Source: an uncultured Bacilli bacterium
GTDB taxonomy: Bacteria > Bacillota_I > Bacilli_A > RF39 > UBA660
Assembly: GCA_934154785.1 (NCBI GenBank)
Contig: CAKPGL010000002.1
Coordinates: forward strand, 62,001 to 126,000
Reading direction: 5' to 3'
Length of the DNA: 64,000 bases
The notes under the pieces were generated by a model. That model saw only the letters and a program-made list of their open reading frames with translations, searched no databases and was not told where the DNA came from. This document shows positions 16,789 through 25,914 of this stretch, one piece after another. A program made the translations under genes and the position numbers. Numbering within the stretch: the first letter of the stretch is position 1; every line of letters begins with the position of its first letter.

Positions 16789-18154
16789 GGAAAAATTACA
16801 TATATTTTATGATGTAAATGTTGGTGAAATTAGAGCAACTATTGTTGACAACAAAGGTACATATGTTTCAACTTCTGCTTGGCAAGACATTTTAAAGTCT
16901 TTGAATTTAAACAGAACTTTTAAGAGAACTTGTTCACATGATGGCTTAATTGTTGAATACTCTGATATAATTGTTCAAATTGATAATTGGAAAATATGCG
17001 CTAAAAATCCAACTGTTAGTGAATATCTTCGCAAAAATATTGCCATTCAACAAAATAATCGTTTAGAAAAGGTTAGAGACTATAACGCAATAATAGCAGG
17101 CAAAAATTCAAACCATAACGAGGATATTGTACCACCATTTTTACAAAAAGCTTTAAAAGAAAGACATGAACAGGCATTAAATTCTATGACTCAAGAAAAT
17201 ACATCTGTTACACCTACTGTGCAACAAAAAACATTAAAGGTTAAGAGAAAAAATAAGTATACTGGAGCAATTTTATCTATTGTTACAGGTGCATTAGTTT
17301 TATCTATGTTATCTACACCACCAATGTCGCTTCAAAAAGGAACGAAATATGAAACTTTGTCTCAAACAACAATTTCAAATATACCTACGGTTGAATATCA
17401 ATCTTTTACCCAGCAAATATCAAATGAAGATGACTTTAAAATAAACTTAAGTATTGATGACTTATTCAATTCTAATGACAATAGCATAAACTATAATGAT
17501 GCCATTAGCTTTAAATATGACGATCGCTCACAGACAGATAAAGCCATAGAAACTAGAATAAAATATGGTGATTTGATAGAAAAGTATGCGAAAAAATGTG
17601 GAATAGATCCTAAAATAGTTTTAGGAATTGCTACTCAAGAATCTGGCAATCATGAACTAGGTTTACGTGCTGGCAGCAAAGGTGGCTTAATGCAAATTGA
17701 GATCAGTTATTGGAATGGTAAGGAAATAACTTATTATGATTTTGACGATAAAGAATCGTACATTATTAAAATAGATGATAATGTTAATGATGTTGAAAAT
17801 AATATTTTAATAGGCTGTGCTATATTACAAAATGAGTTAAAAATATTTAATTATAATATTCCACTTGCTATTCAAAGTTATAATGAAGGTTATAGTAATA
17901 TGAGTAAAATTTTGGATGAAACGTCTGCTAAAACAGGTTTAACTAAGACTAGTATTATAAATAATGATAACTGTCTTGAATGGTTAAATTATACTCATAT
18001 TGTAAACGGAGGTGACCCTAATTATATAAATAATGTTCTATCTTGGACAGGTTATGGTTATAGTTTTTATGAATTTGTTTGTCAGAAAGAAAATGGCGAT
18101 TTAAAGGTTTGTACTACTATTCCAATCACAAATGATACTGTAAAAGCAATTTAA
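16781..18154 (+). CDS. Membrane-anchored lytic transglycosylase (SLT domain)
   Basis: 457 residues from the ATG at 16781, preceded by GGTGAAA. Residues 1-150 are a hydrophilic cytosolic region of unknown fold. One membrane helix lies near 160-180, and the rest is outside the cell. The SLT/lysozyme-like domain (about 265-400) has the catalytic-type glutamate in IATQESGNH, then GLMQIE and AIQSYNEGY, all in the family order. Such enzymes cut the MurNAc-GlcNAc bond of peptidoglycan. A long cytosolic part before the anchor is unusual and could allow control from inside, perhaps by the overlapping DUF1292 protein (inference). Confidence 0.8.
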   Translation: MNKEKLHIFYDVNVGEIRATIVDNKGTYVSTSAWQDILKSLNLNRTFKRTCSHDGLIVEYSDIIVQIDNWKICAKNPTVSEYLRKNIAIQQNNRLEKVRDYNAIIAGKNSNHNEDIVPPFLQKALKERHEQALNSMTQENTSVTPTVQQKTLKVKRKNKYTGAILSIVTGALVLSMLSTPPMSLQKGTKYETLSQTTISNIPTVEYQSFTQQISNEDDFKINLSIDDLFNSNDNSINYNDAISFKYDDRSQTDKAIETRIKYGDLIEKYAKKCGIDPKIVLGIATQESGNHELGLRAGSKGGLMQIEISYWNGKEITYYDFDDKESYIIKIDDNVNDVENNILIGCAILQNELKIFNYNIPLAIQSYNEGYSNMSKILDETSAKTGLTKTSIINNDNCLEWLNYTHIVNGGDPNYINNVLSWTGYGYSFYEFVCQKENGDLKVCTTIPITNDTVKAI

Positions 18155-18210
18155 TATACTTATGCAGTATTGTTAGTATTTTTATAAAGTATAGAATAAA
18201 GAGGTTATAT

Positions 18211-19644
18211 ATGAAAACAAAAAAAACAAGAAGTTTGATAATTGCTATTATGGCATTTTCTATAATAGCTACAACTGTAGCGTATGCAGCACTTCAAACA
18301 ACATTAAATATTTCAGGTAGTATCGCAAAGAAAGGTGGAAGTTGGGATATACATTTTGAAAATGTTTCTAACATTACTAATTACGGTTCTGCAACGTTAA
18401 CAACACCGAAAATTGAAAGTTCTAAATTGAGCTTTTCTACAACTTTAGCAAAACCAGGTGATTACATATTATTTACAGTAGATGTTAAAAATAGTGGAAC
18501 TATAGATGCTGTGTTAAATTCTGTAATATTTAGTGGCGAACAAGATGCTAAGTCAAAAGACATAACATATACAGTAACATATAGTGATGGAACAAGTATT
18601 GCCAAAAATGATAAATTAAATGTTGGGGATAAAAGGACATTTAAGGTTTTAGTAAAATATGATGATGTATCAAGTATATCTTCTACAGATCAACAAATTA
18701 CACTTGGTTTAACTTTAAATTATGTACAAACTGGTAATGTCAGTTTAAGTAGCACGCTTCCAGGAACAAGCACAACTGTGCTTGAAAATAGCGGAGTTGT
18801 TGTAATGGGTGATAATTCTTATCTTTCAGCAAGTTCCAAGTTATCTGTTACTAAAACCGACGCTACATTGGCGACTACTTCAGGTTATTTGTTAGAATCT
18901 TCTTCTTCTGTTAAGTATGATATTACAGTGGATGGATTTACTAATGGTAGTGGAGAGTTAACAATCAAGTTGCCTTTGCCAGAAGGTTATGCAAACCAAA
19001 AACTAACTGTTTATTATCAGGCAGCCGATGGCACATTAACTGAGTACGATAGCACAATAGAAGGTTCTAGTATTGTATTTAAAACTAACCATTTAAGCAG
19101 TTATATTACTACTATTCAAGAAAATGAAGAAACTATGCAAGTAACTTCTAAAGCACCTTTAACATCCAAAGAGGTTAGTTTAAGAATTTCTGGCTCTACA
19201 TCTGGTATGCGTTATAAGGCTTATGTTACAAAAGAACTTCGTGAAATGGCTTCAGAATATGGTTTTATTATAACTACAAAAAATAGATTAGATGCTAAAA
19301 GCCTTAGTGTAAGTGATTTTACTATGGATTGTGGTGTCACTTTTGTTACTGGTGTTTCATATAAACCTAGTGAAAATGTAGATATTGGGTATTCTAAGGG
19401 TAATATATATGTGTTTACTGGTGTTATGGCTGGCGTACCTGCAGGAAAAGAAGATTGGGTATTAGTTGGTAGACCTTATATTAAAATAACTGAAAATGGT
19501 GTAGAGAATATTTATTATGGTGATCCTATTCAATATTCTCCATATGAAGTTGCTAAAGCCATAAAAGGCAATGGTTACCAGAATTTAAATGAAACAGAAA
19601 AAAATTATGTAGATACTATTATTTCAAATGTTGAAAATAGATAA
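18211..19644 (+). CDS. Secreted TasA/CalY-like beta-sandwich protein
   Basis: 477 residues. A signal peptide of about 28 residues ends in VAYA. The following ALQTTLNISGSI... and FTVDVKNSGTIDAVL segments resemble the TasA/CalY (camelysin) biofilm-fibre type N-terminal domain. The middle part, with ITVDGFTNGSGELTIKLPLP and a later FKTNHLSSY, is a common Firmicutes surface domain near the end of envelope proteins. The C-terminal 150 residues are not recognised. There is no sorting signal or membrane anchor, so it is released or self-assembled. No SipW-like peptidase is in the window. The promoter is probably TTGTTA/TAGAAT upstream, with AGAGG as ribosome site. Confidence 0.6.
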   Translation: MKTKKTRSLIIAIMAFSIIATTVAYAALQTTLNISGSIAKKGGSWDIHFENVSNITNYGSATLTTPKIESSKLSFSTTLAKPGDYILFTVDVKNSGTIDAVLNSVIFSGEQDAKSKDITYTVTYSDGTSIAKNDKLNVGDKRTFKVLVKYDDVSSISSTDQQITLGLTLNYVQTGNVSLSSTLPGTSTTVLENSGVVVMGDNSYLSASSKLSVTKTDATLATTSGYLLESSSSVKYDITVDGFTNGSGELTIKLPLPEGYANQKLTVYYQAADGTLTEYDSTIEGSSIVFKTNHLSSYITTIQENEETMQVTSKAPLTSKEVSLRISGSTSGMRYKAYVTKELREMASEYGFIITTKNRLDAKSLSVSDFTMDCGVTFVTGVSYKPSENVDIGYSKGNIYVFTGVMAGVPAGKEDWVLVGRPYIKITENGVENIYYGDPIQYSPYEVAKAIKGNGYQNLNETEKNYVDTIISNVENR

Positions 19645-19651
19645 AAGTATA

Positions 19652-19698
19652 TTAGTTTACTAAAACGAGTTAAGTATTAGTAAGCTAATTGCTTTTTT
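19652..19698 (+). terminator. Terminator after the TasA-like gene
   Basis: TTAGTTTACTAA (19652-19663) pairs with TTAGTAAGCTAA (19677-19688) with one G-U, then TTGCTTTTTTTT. Confidence 0.75.
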
Positions 19699-19746
19699 TT
19701 AGATTTTAGCATATAATTTTTATAGTTATAGAAACGAGGGATAATC

Positions 19747-21408
19747 ATGAAAACGGATATTGAGATTAGTAATGAATGTGTGTTAGAAAATATAAATCTA
19801 ATAGCGAATAAACTAAATATAGAAGATAAATATTTAGAATGTTTTGGAAAGTATAAGGCAAAAATAGATTTAAAAATATTTGATACCCTTTCTAATAAGG
19901 AAGATGGTAAACTTATTTTAGTAACATCTACTAATCCTACACCATTTGGTGAAGGTAAAACAACACAAAGTATAGGCATAAATGATGCACTAAATAAATT
20001 AGGTAAAAATAGTATTGTTGTACTTAGAGAGCCTTCTTTAGGACCAGTATTTGGTATAAAGGGTGGAGCTACTGGTGGTGGCTATTCTCAAGTAGTTCCT
20101 ATGGAAGATATTAATTTACATTTTACTGGTGATTTACATGCTATTGAAATGTGTAATAATTTACTTTGTGCTATTATTGATAATCATATATATCAAGGTA
20201 ATGAATTAAATTTTGATTTAAATAAAGTAACATTTCAAAGATGTGTTGATTTAAATGATAGAGCACTTCGTAATGTAACTATAAAATATGATAATAAAGG
20301 TTTAGAAAGAAATGATAAATATAATATTACAGTAGCAAGTGAAATTATGGCTATATTATGTTTATCAAAAAATATAGAAGATTTAAAACTTAGGTTGGGT
20401 AATATTCTAGTGGGATTTAACACTAGTAATAAGCCTATCTACGCCAAAGAATTACACTGTGAAGATGCTCTTGCAATATTACTTAAGGATGCTATTAAAC
20501 CTAATTTAGTTCAAACTTTAGAACATAATCCAGCTCTTATTCATGGTGGACCTTTTGCCAATATAGCTCATGGGTGCAACTCTTTAATAGCGACACGTTT
20601 AGGTTTAAGACTTAGTGATTATGTTATCACTGAAGCTGGTTTTGGTTCTGACTTAGGGGCTGAAAAATTCTTAGATATAAAATGTGTTGTAGGAAATTTA
20701 AAGCCTAATGCTATAGTTATTAATGCTACTTTACGTAGTATTAAATATAATGGTGGTGTTTTTAAAGAAGATGTTAGTTTTGAAAATATAGAAGCATTAA
20801 GTAAGGGAATTGTTAATTTACAAAGACATATTGAAAACATGAGTAAATATACTAAGAATATTGTAGTATGTATTAATAAGTTTTCTAGTGATACAGAAAA
20901 AGAAATATCTTTTGTAAAAGATTTTGTTAATAAATTAGGCTATAAAGCTATTACTTCTACATCGTTTATAGATGGAAGTAATGGAGCTTTAGAACTAGCT
21001 AAAGAAATAATAAAATTATGTGATAACAAGGTTGATTATAAACCTTTATATGACTATAATTTAAGTATAAAAGATAAAATAAATAAGATTGCTAAAGAAA
21101 TATATCATGCTAAAGAAGTTGTCTATAGTTGTGATGTAGAAGATAAAATAAAAGAACTAACAGAAATGGGTTTTGCTAGTTTACCAATTTGTATTGCTAA
21201 AACACAATATTCTTTTACTGATAATCCTAAATTATTAGGTGCTCCTACAGATTTTAATATAACTATTACTGATATAAAACTATCTAGTGGAGCAGGATTT
21301 ATTGTAGTTCTTTTAGGTAATATTATGACTATGCCAGGCTTATCTAAAAACTCTGCCTATTTAAATATGCATATTGATAACAATGGTAATATAAGTGGAT
21401 TATATTAA
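19747..21408 (+). CDS. fhs: Formate-tetrahydrofolate ligase
   Basis: 553 residues, close to the family norm. The ATP-binding P-loop TPFGEGKTT, the REPSLGPVFGIKGGATGGG block and HFTGDLHAIE are all present. It makes 10-formyl-THF from formate, ATP and THF, feeding purine synthesis and initiator-tRNA formylation. It has TATAAT at 19712-19717 and CGAGGG before the ATG. No other one-carbon gene is in the window. It runs into the hairpin that precedes sigG. Confidence 0.97.
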   Translation: MKTDIEISNECVLENINLIANKLNIEDKYLECFGKYKAKIDLKIFDTLSNKEDGKLILVTSTNPTPFGEGKTTQSIGINDALNKLGKNSIVVLREPSLGPVFGIKGGATGGGYSQVVPMEDINLHFTGDLHAIEMCNNLLCAIIDNHIYQGNELNFDLNKVTFQRCVDLNDRALRNVTIKYDNKGLERNDKYNITVASEIMAILCLSKNIEDLKLRLGNILVGFNTSNKPIYAKELHCEDALAILLKDAIKPNLVQTLEHNPALIHGGPFANIAHGCNSLIATRLGLRLSDYVITEAGFGSDLGAEKFLDIKCVVGNLKPNAIVINATLRSIKYNGGVFKEDVSFENIEALSKGIVNLQRHIENMSKYTKNIVVCINKFSSDTEKEISFVKDFVNKLGYKAITSTSFIDGSNGALELAKEIIKLCDNKVDYKPLYDYNLSIKDKINKIAKEIYHAKEVVYSCDVEDKIKELTEMGFASLPICIAKTQYSFTDNPKLLGAPTDFNITITDIKLSSGAGFIVVLLGNIMTMPGLSKNSAYLNMHIDNNGNISGLY

Positions 21409-21417
21409 AAAATGAAT

Positions 21418-21463
21418 AAAAAGTCTCCTTTTGGTTCAAGATGAACTAGAAAGGAGATTTTTT
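21418..21463 (+). terminator. fhs terminator hairpin that also buries the sigG ribosome site
   Basis: AAAAAGTCTCCTTT (21418-21431) pairs with AAAGGAGATTTTTT (21450-21463) with one G-U. The stem continues inward as TGGTTC with GAACTA around an AAGAT loop. The 3' arm contains AAAGGAG (21450-21456), the Shine-Dalgarno of sigG, and the final T run touches the sigG ATG. Confidence 0.85.
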
Positions 21464-22240
21464 ATGGCACGTCATAAAGTAGAAATCTGTGGCGTGAATA
21501 CTGCGAATATAAAAGTATTAAGTAGTGATGAAATGTTAGAATTGTTTAAAAGATATCAAAATGGAGATAAAACTGCTAAAAACGAACTAATAGAAGGTAA
21601 TTTAAAACTAGTTTTATCAATATTAAGAAATTATAGTAATCGAACAGATAATATGGATGATCTATTTCAGATAGGTTGTGTTGGTTTAATTAAAGCAATT
21701 GATAATTTTGATTTATCACATGAAGTAAAATTTTCTACCTATGCTGTTCCTATGATATTGGGGGAAGTTAAGAGATATTTAAGAGATAATAGTAGTATTA
21801 GGGTAGCGCGTAGTATTAAAGATATAGCGTATAAGTCATTACAGGCTAAAGAACAATTGACTAATGAATTAGGTAAAGAACCCACTATAGAAATGATTGC
21901 TAAAAAATTAGGCTTAACAGAATACGAAGTAACAAATGCTTTAGATTCTATGAAAGATACTATTAGTATGTTTGAACCTATATATAATGATGGTGGCGAT
22001 ACGATTTATTTAGCCGATCAATTAGAAGATAAAAATAATAGTATGTATTCAATAGATGATAAAATGGCTTTAAGAGAAGCATTAAAAAGTTTGAATACCA
22101 AAGAACGTGAAATTATTATAAAAAGATATATAATTGGTAAAACACAAATGGAATTAGCACGTGAATTTGGCATATCTCAGGCACAGATATCTAGAATTGA
22201 GAAAAATAGTTTAGATAAAGTAAAAAAACTCATTTTATAA
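21464..22240 (+). CDS. sigG: RNA polymerase sigma factor SigG (forespore)
   Basis: 258 residues from the ATG at 21464. The N-terminus RHKVEICGVNT is the SigG-specific opening. Region 2 (DDLFQIGCVGLIKAIDNFD, KFSTYAVPMI) and region 4 (KTQMELAREFGISQAQISRIEK) are complete, and FEPIYNDGGD is typical for SigF/SigG. SigG directs late forespore transcription in endospore formers. In Bacillus it lies downstream of spoIIGA-sigE; here those are 37 kb away and sigG follows fhs instead. Its ribosome site is inside the fhs terminator stem, so read-through mRNA should be poorly translated. Confidence 0.93.
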   Translation: MARHKVEICGVNTANIKVLSSDEMLELFKRYQNGDKTAKNELIEGNLKLVLSILRNYSNRTDNMDDLFQIGCVGLIKAIDNFDLSHEVKFSTYAVPMILGEVKRYLRDNSSIRVARSIKDIAYKSLQAKEQLTNELGKEPTIEMIAKKLGLTEYEVTNALDSMKDTISMFEPIYNDGGDTIYLADQLEDKNNSMYSIDDKMALREALKSLNTKEREIIIKRYIIGKTQMELAREFGISQAQISRIEKNSLDKVKKLIL

Positions 22241-22261
22241 TCTGATATTGCAAACAAACTA

Positions 22262-22290
22262 TTGTCAAAAAATGTAAAATGTGTTATCCT
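22262..22290 (+). promoter_or_regulatory. Promoter of the surface-protein operon
   Basis: TTGTCA (22262-22267), 17 bases, TATCCT (22285-22290). The leader then has GAGGAGG before the first ATG. Confidence 0.55.
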
Positions 22291-22319
22291 TTATATAGAA
22301 TAGAGGAGGTAATTAAGAT

Positions 22320-24473
22320 ATGCAGAAGACTAGAAATAAGACTTTATTGTTGCTTATCTTTTTAGTTGGTATGGTATTGATTCCAAATAGAGCTTTGGCA
22401 GAAACATTACCAGACAAAATTGGAAACATTTATGAATTAAGGGATAATGAAAGCTTAAAAGGATATACACCATTACGAATAGTAGCTGGTGGTGTTGCTA
22501 ATTTAGGACATTATTTGGGAACTGAAACTCAATATTTACCTTATAAAATATCTGCTAGTTCAATAACCGGTACTGGGAGAGATGCAACTGTTACAGGAAT
22601 TAACTATGCTGTTTACTGTACGTTCTTTGGTAAAAATTCTCCAGCACAGAATTCTTATGTATCTTATTGTGGCGATGTTATTAGTGGCTGTTCTGCAACC
22701 GCTAATGAACAAAAAAATCAAATCCCAGCTTATTGTACAAAAAAAAGTGGTTGGGATGAAGGTACTAAAGCAGGAGTAGCATATATAATTAAACAAGCTG
22801 GTGGTCGTACGTTTGGAGGTGCTAGTCTAGGTAATTATTATAATGCCGAAAGTACAATTAACCAATTTTTGTATGCTGTGAGTGTTAATAAAGATATTTG
22901 TAATATCCAAAAGTGTAATGCTGATTCTACTGGTGGTACTAATAGTGACAATAAAATTGTTGATTATAATACCACTGATGTAAATACTGCTAAAGCACTT
23001 CGAGATACTGTTAATGCATTTACAAATAAAGGTGCATTAACAATAAACGCACCAACAAGTAAAGAATTAACATATGATGATGAAGCAAATGTCTGGAAAT
23101 CTTCAAGATTTTCAATTAGTAATTTAGATAAGTATCCTAGTAATAATCAAGAAATAACTGTTGTTTTAAAAGATGCAAATGGTAAAACTTATCCTGGATA
23201 TGCCTATATAACTAATATAGGTAGTGAGGTTCAAGTTGGTGTATGTAATAAAAACAATGGTGATTATTGTAAAGATATAACAAACTTTAAAAAGCTGACT
23301 TCTGGAACTTACACTGTAGAGATCACTGTTAAAGGTACTTATTCTTATGATATTGCTGAAAATTATGATTGTGGTACTTTATTTCAAAGTATTACACCTG
23401 CAATTACAGATACGGTAAATGTTAATGAAAAACAATCTATAACATTTAATTTAAAGATTGCTGATGAACTTGGTTCAATTAAAATTAAAAAAGTAGATGC
23501 TGATACTAATGAAGAAGTTACTGGAGCTACAATTACAGTTAGGGGTAAAGATAACGATTTTAATCAACCATTTACATTAACTAATAAAAGTACTATTACA
23601 ATAAACAATTTAAAGTATGGTACTTATGAAATAATTGAAACTAAAGCACCAAATGGTTATGAAAAAGATACAAGAACTTATGAAGTTGTTATATCAAAAG
23701 ATCATCTCTTAGAAGAGGTGGTAATTTCTAATAAAAGAGTTGAAGATAAGGTTGGAATATTTTCTATATTGAAAATTGATGAATCCGGTAATAAATTAGG
23801 TGGTTCAACTTTTGAATATTATTATGATGGCGCTGATAGTGTAACATTTGAAAATGTCACGAAGGATGGAGTAAGAATCACAGATGTTACTTTAAATAAA
23901 AGAATTTGTTTAGAAGAAACTAAAGCACCAAATGGTTATAAATTAAATTCTAAAAAATTTTGTTTTAAAATAATTGACACTGGTGAAATTAAATTAGATG
24001 AAGATTATGATTTTATTAAAATAACTAAAAATAAAACAATGTATGTACTAAATGTAATTAATTATCCAGTTGATAAATCTATTGTTAAAATAAAAAAAGT
24101 AGATTCTAAGGATAATACAAAAGTTTTAGCTGGTGCTAAACTTCATATAATAGATGAGTCAGGTAAAGAAGTAGTTGAACCTTGGATTACAACAACTGAA
24201 GAATTTGTTATTACAGATTTAAAGGCTGGTAAATATTATATTGAAGAATTAGACGCACCAGAAGGTTATACATTAAATAAAACAAAACAAGAATTTACAA
24301 TAGAATCTAATGAAACTCGCATAACTATAGAGTTTATTAATGAAAAACCTGTTAATGTTCCTAATACTTTGTCTAATATATCTAAATTAGTTATTTTATT
24401 AGCAGTAAGTGGAATATTAGTAGGAGCAATTCTAGTATACAAAAATAAATTTAGTGAGGATGGTATAAAATGA
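22320..24473 (+). CDS. Surface adhesin: thioester-type domain plus three SpaA/CnaB repeats, sortase substrate
   Basis: 717 residues. The signal peptide ends at ALA (residue 27). The N-terminal domain has NYAVYC (C100) and INQFLYAV (Q182), the Cys and Gln positions expected for an internal thioester as in Gram-positive TED adhesins; this assignment is by pattern only. Three SpaA-like CnaB domains follow, each with an IKIKKVDxxT-type start and a closing ETKAPNGY, ETKAPNGY or ELDAPEGY glutamate, the isopeptide-forming type. The end has VPNTLSN, a hydrophobic helix and a short charged tail, i.e. a sorting signal with an unusual motif. It is the first gene of an operon with two more sorted proteins and a sortase. 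Confidence 0.8.
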   Translation: MQKTRNKTLLLLIFLVGMVLIPNRALAETLPDKIGNIYELRDNESLKGYTPLRIVAGGVANLGHYLGTETQYLPYKISASSITGTGRDATVTGINYAVYCTFFGKNSPAQNSYVSYCGDVISGCSATANEQKNQIPAYCTKKSGWDEGTKAGVAYIIKQAGGRTFGGASLGNYYNAESTINQFLYAVSVNKDICNIQKCNADSTGGTNSDNKIVDYNTTDVNTAKALRDTVNAFTNKGALTINAPTSKELTYDDEANVWKSSRFSISNLDKYPSNNQEITVVLKDANGKTYPGYAYITNIGSEVQVGVCNKNNGDYCKDITNFKKLTSGTYTVEITVKGTYSYDIAENYDCGTLFQSITPAITDTVNVNEKQSITFNLKIADELGSIKIKKVDADTNEEVTGATITVRGKDNDFNQPFTLTNKSTITINNLKYGTYEIIETKAPNGYEKDTRTYEVVISKDHLLEEVVISNKRVEDKVGIFSILKIDESGNKLGGSTFEYYYDGADSVTFENVTKDGVRITDVTLNKRICLEETKAPNGYKLNSKKFCFKIIDTGEIKLDEDYDFIKITKNKTMYVLNVINYPVDKSIVKIKKVDSKDNTKVLAGAKLHIIDESGKEVVEPWITTTEEFVITDLKAGKYYIEELDAPEGYTLNKTKQEFTIESNETRITIEFINEKPVNVPNTLSNISKLVILLAVSGILVGAILVYKNKFSEDGIK

Positions 24474-25900
24474 AATTAAAGAAAATATTTATATTGTTAA
24501 TACTATTGATTCCAGCAATATTTGCTGGTGGTATAGTAAAAGCTGAGGCAATAACATTTGGTGTTTATGCTAAAAAAGTTGGTACTTCAAATAGTGAAAA
24601 AATTGCTGGAGTTGGATATGAAATATATCAAGACAGCTGTTCTAGTGGTACTAAATTATATAGTGGTACTACAATACAAGGTGATTTTACACGCCATAGT
24701 ATAGAAAGTGGTACTACTATTTGTATTAAACCAACAGAAGTACCGTCGACAGATTATAAATTACCTGGCGAAGCAATTAAAACTGTTACTGGTAGTAATA
24801 GCACTCATGGTATTATTCTAGAAGAAAACACTAATAAAACTAAAATTAGCTTTGCTTATGCAATTACAGATAAAACAGATGGTCATATGATTGATAGTGG
24901 AAAAATCAGAATTAAACAAGGTGGCGTAAAAGATAACAAATGTACTGGTACAGATATTAAAATCTCAGAAGATGGTTACGGTTACACTTCGAGTACTCCT
25001 GTACAAATTGGCCCATATGAGTATACAACTGCTCCTAGTAAGGTTTGCATTGAATTAGTTGAAGAGATAGCGGGTTATCAATATCCAGCTGCTCAAGAAT
25101 TTACAGTTGATAGTGATTTAGTTAATACTTACTTGGTTCTTGATAAGAAAAGTACAGATGAGCCTAGCCAAAAAACCAGTTATACAATTGGATTAAAAGC
25201 GAAAGATACAAGTAAGTATTTAAAAGGGAAAATTACTATTACAGATGGTACCGTAGAAAATGGAAGTTGTAGTGGAAATGATCTTGTTTCTAAATTTACA
25301 ATTTTCTCCGCTTCAACTAAAACTACTGCAATGCCAAAAAGTACAACAGGTCATATTTGCATAGAAGTTAATAGTTTAGATAACACAAGTTATAAGATAC
25401 CAGAACCAAAAGAATTTACTTATGAAGATGATGGTACTTATGAAATTGAGGTAGAAAAAAAAGATGATGGTAGTACTGTCACTCATCCAACAATAAAGGT
25501 TGGATTTAAATATAAGGACAATTATGTAAAAGGTATTCAATTTGCAATTTATAAAAAAATGGGTTCTGGTGATAAGTGTAGTACTATTCTGAGAGATAGG
25601 TTAACAAGTATTAGTAAATTACAATCTTTAGAACTTAGTTCACTTGAAGAAATGCCGAATTCAGTTTGCATTGAGGTTGTTCAGAGTAACCTTGGCAATT
25701 ATAGTGTTAAAGAGCATGCAGTGTATACCGTAAAGAATGGTGTTGTGGAAATAGAACTTGGTGATAAAGTAATATCTCCCGATACTATGTCAAATGTATC
25801 TATAATAGTTATTTCGGCCGGATTAATTGTTCTAATTTTGGGTGGTTACCTGTTATATACAAATAAAATAAATAAGGAGGAAAATTCAACTGAGAATTAA
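24470..25900 (+). CDS. Sorted surface protein with beta-sandwich repeats
   Basis: 476 residues; ATGA overlap of 4 bases with the previous gene. The signal peptide is about residues 1-26 (ending KAEA). The body seems to contain about four related beta-sandwich repeats of roughly 100 residues, each with cysteine pairs (for example DSCSSGTK...TTICIKP, DNKCTGTDI...KVCIEL, NGSCSGNDL...HICIEV, GDKCSTIL...SVCIEV). So one disulphide or paired cysteines per repeat is likely. The C-terminus has SPDTMSN, a hydrophobic helix and a charged tail. Probably a pilin or stalk protein displayed by the sortase of this operon; no exact family recognised. Confidence 0.72.
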   Translation: MKLKKIFILLILLIPAIFAGGIVKAEAITFGVYAKKVGTSNSEKIAGVGYEIYQDSCSSGTKLYSGTTIQGDFTRHSIESGTTICIKPTEVPSTDYKLPGEAIKTVTGSNSTHGIILEENTNKTKISFAYAITDKTDGHMIDSGKIRIKQGGVKDNKCTGTDIKISEDGYGYTSSTPVQIGPYEYTTAPSKVCIELVEEIAGYQYPAAQEFTVDSDLVNTYLVLDKKSTDEPSQKTSYTIGLKAKDTSKYLKGKITITDGTVENGSCSGNDLVSKFTIFSASTKTTAMPKSTTGHICIEVNSLDNTSYKIPEPKEFTYEDDGTYEIEVEKKDDGSTVTHPTIKVGFKYKDNYVKGIQFAIYKKMGSGDKCSTILRDRLTSISKLQSLELSSLEEMPNSVCIEVVQSNLGNYSVKEHAVYTVKNGVVEIELGDKVISPDTMSNVSIIVISAGLIVLILGGYLLYTNKINKEENSTEN

Positions 25901-25914
25901 GAATAGGTGAGAAG

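Noticed and set aside
21375..21400. SigF-type promoter for sigG (GCATA followed by GGTAATATA)
   Set aside because: The spacer is 11 bases instead of about 15-16, and a start there would still include the whole hairpin.
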